From Seriola aureovittata (taxonomy: Eukaryota; Chordata; Actinopteri; Carangiformes; Carangidae), in contig NC_079376.1 of the NCBI RefSeq assembly GCF_021018895.1, forward strand, positions 19,559,501 through 19,623,500: a stretch of DNA of 64,000 bases, given 5' to 3'. The position numbers and the translations under genes are program-made. Shown piece after piece: positions 63,972-64,000 of this stretch. Positions within the stretch are counted from its first letter, which is position 1; each line of letters starts with the position of its first letter. The notes below the pieces were generated by a model that was given only the letters and a program-made list of their open reading frames with translations, did not search any database and had not been told where the DNA came from.

Positions 63972-64000
63972 CTACATTAGCTGTAAAAAAAAAAAAAAAA

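Overview
The window is vertebrate nuclear DNA, almost certainly from a teleost fish. It carries zinc-dependent medium-chain alcohol dehydrogenase (ADH) genes with the classical nine-exon vertebrate structure, teleost-type ADH protein sequence, a tRNA-derived fish SINE and several other fish-type transposon relics. All the ADH genes lie on the minus strand, head to tail.

Layout from left to right. Positions 478-495 hold the first coding exon of an ADH gene whose remainder lies left of the window. Copy A is a complete gene at 2237-6836. A degenerate, class III-like exon 8 lies alone at 7776-7890. Copy B is complete at 10168-17217. An orphan exon 1 plus decayed intron 1 lies at about 20410-21260, next to a PIF/Harbinger transposase relic. 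Copy C is complete, but its exons 3-9 are at 22186-25957 and its exons 1-2 are at 62634-63793. In all three complete copies the exon sizes (18, 102, 136 or 142, 88, 220, 261, 133, 139 and 34 coding bases) keep the frame, GT/AG splice sites are present, and the catalytic and structural zinc ligands are intact. The expected products are cytosolic NAD-dependent ADH dimers of 376-378 residues, closest by eye to the teleost adh8 group.

The outstanding feature is intron 2 of copy C. It is 36.7 kb long, against 240 and 324 bp in copies A and B, and is almost filled by a minisatellite at about 26527-62051. Each unit has a conserved 19-base core (TATGCCTTACTATACTATG) followed by a short variable spacer. 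The array shows nested higher-order repeats (568 bp, about 1.77 kb, about 1.86 kb), a homogeneous centre with decayed edges, an inverted block (58005-59470), an 80-bp foldback hairpin, a solo LTR with perfect 5-bp target duplications, and duplicated piggyBac-like fragments. Transcription of copy C must cross the whole array.

The ADH cluster itself records birth-and-death evolution: three live copies, at least two dead ones, a sharply bounded conversion tract shared by A and B, and active-site substitutions in A. Intergenic and intronic sequence is otherwise transposon debris and microsatellites.
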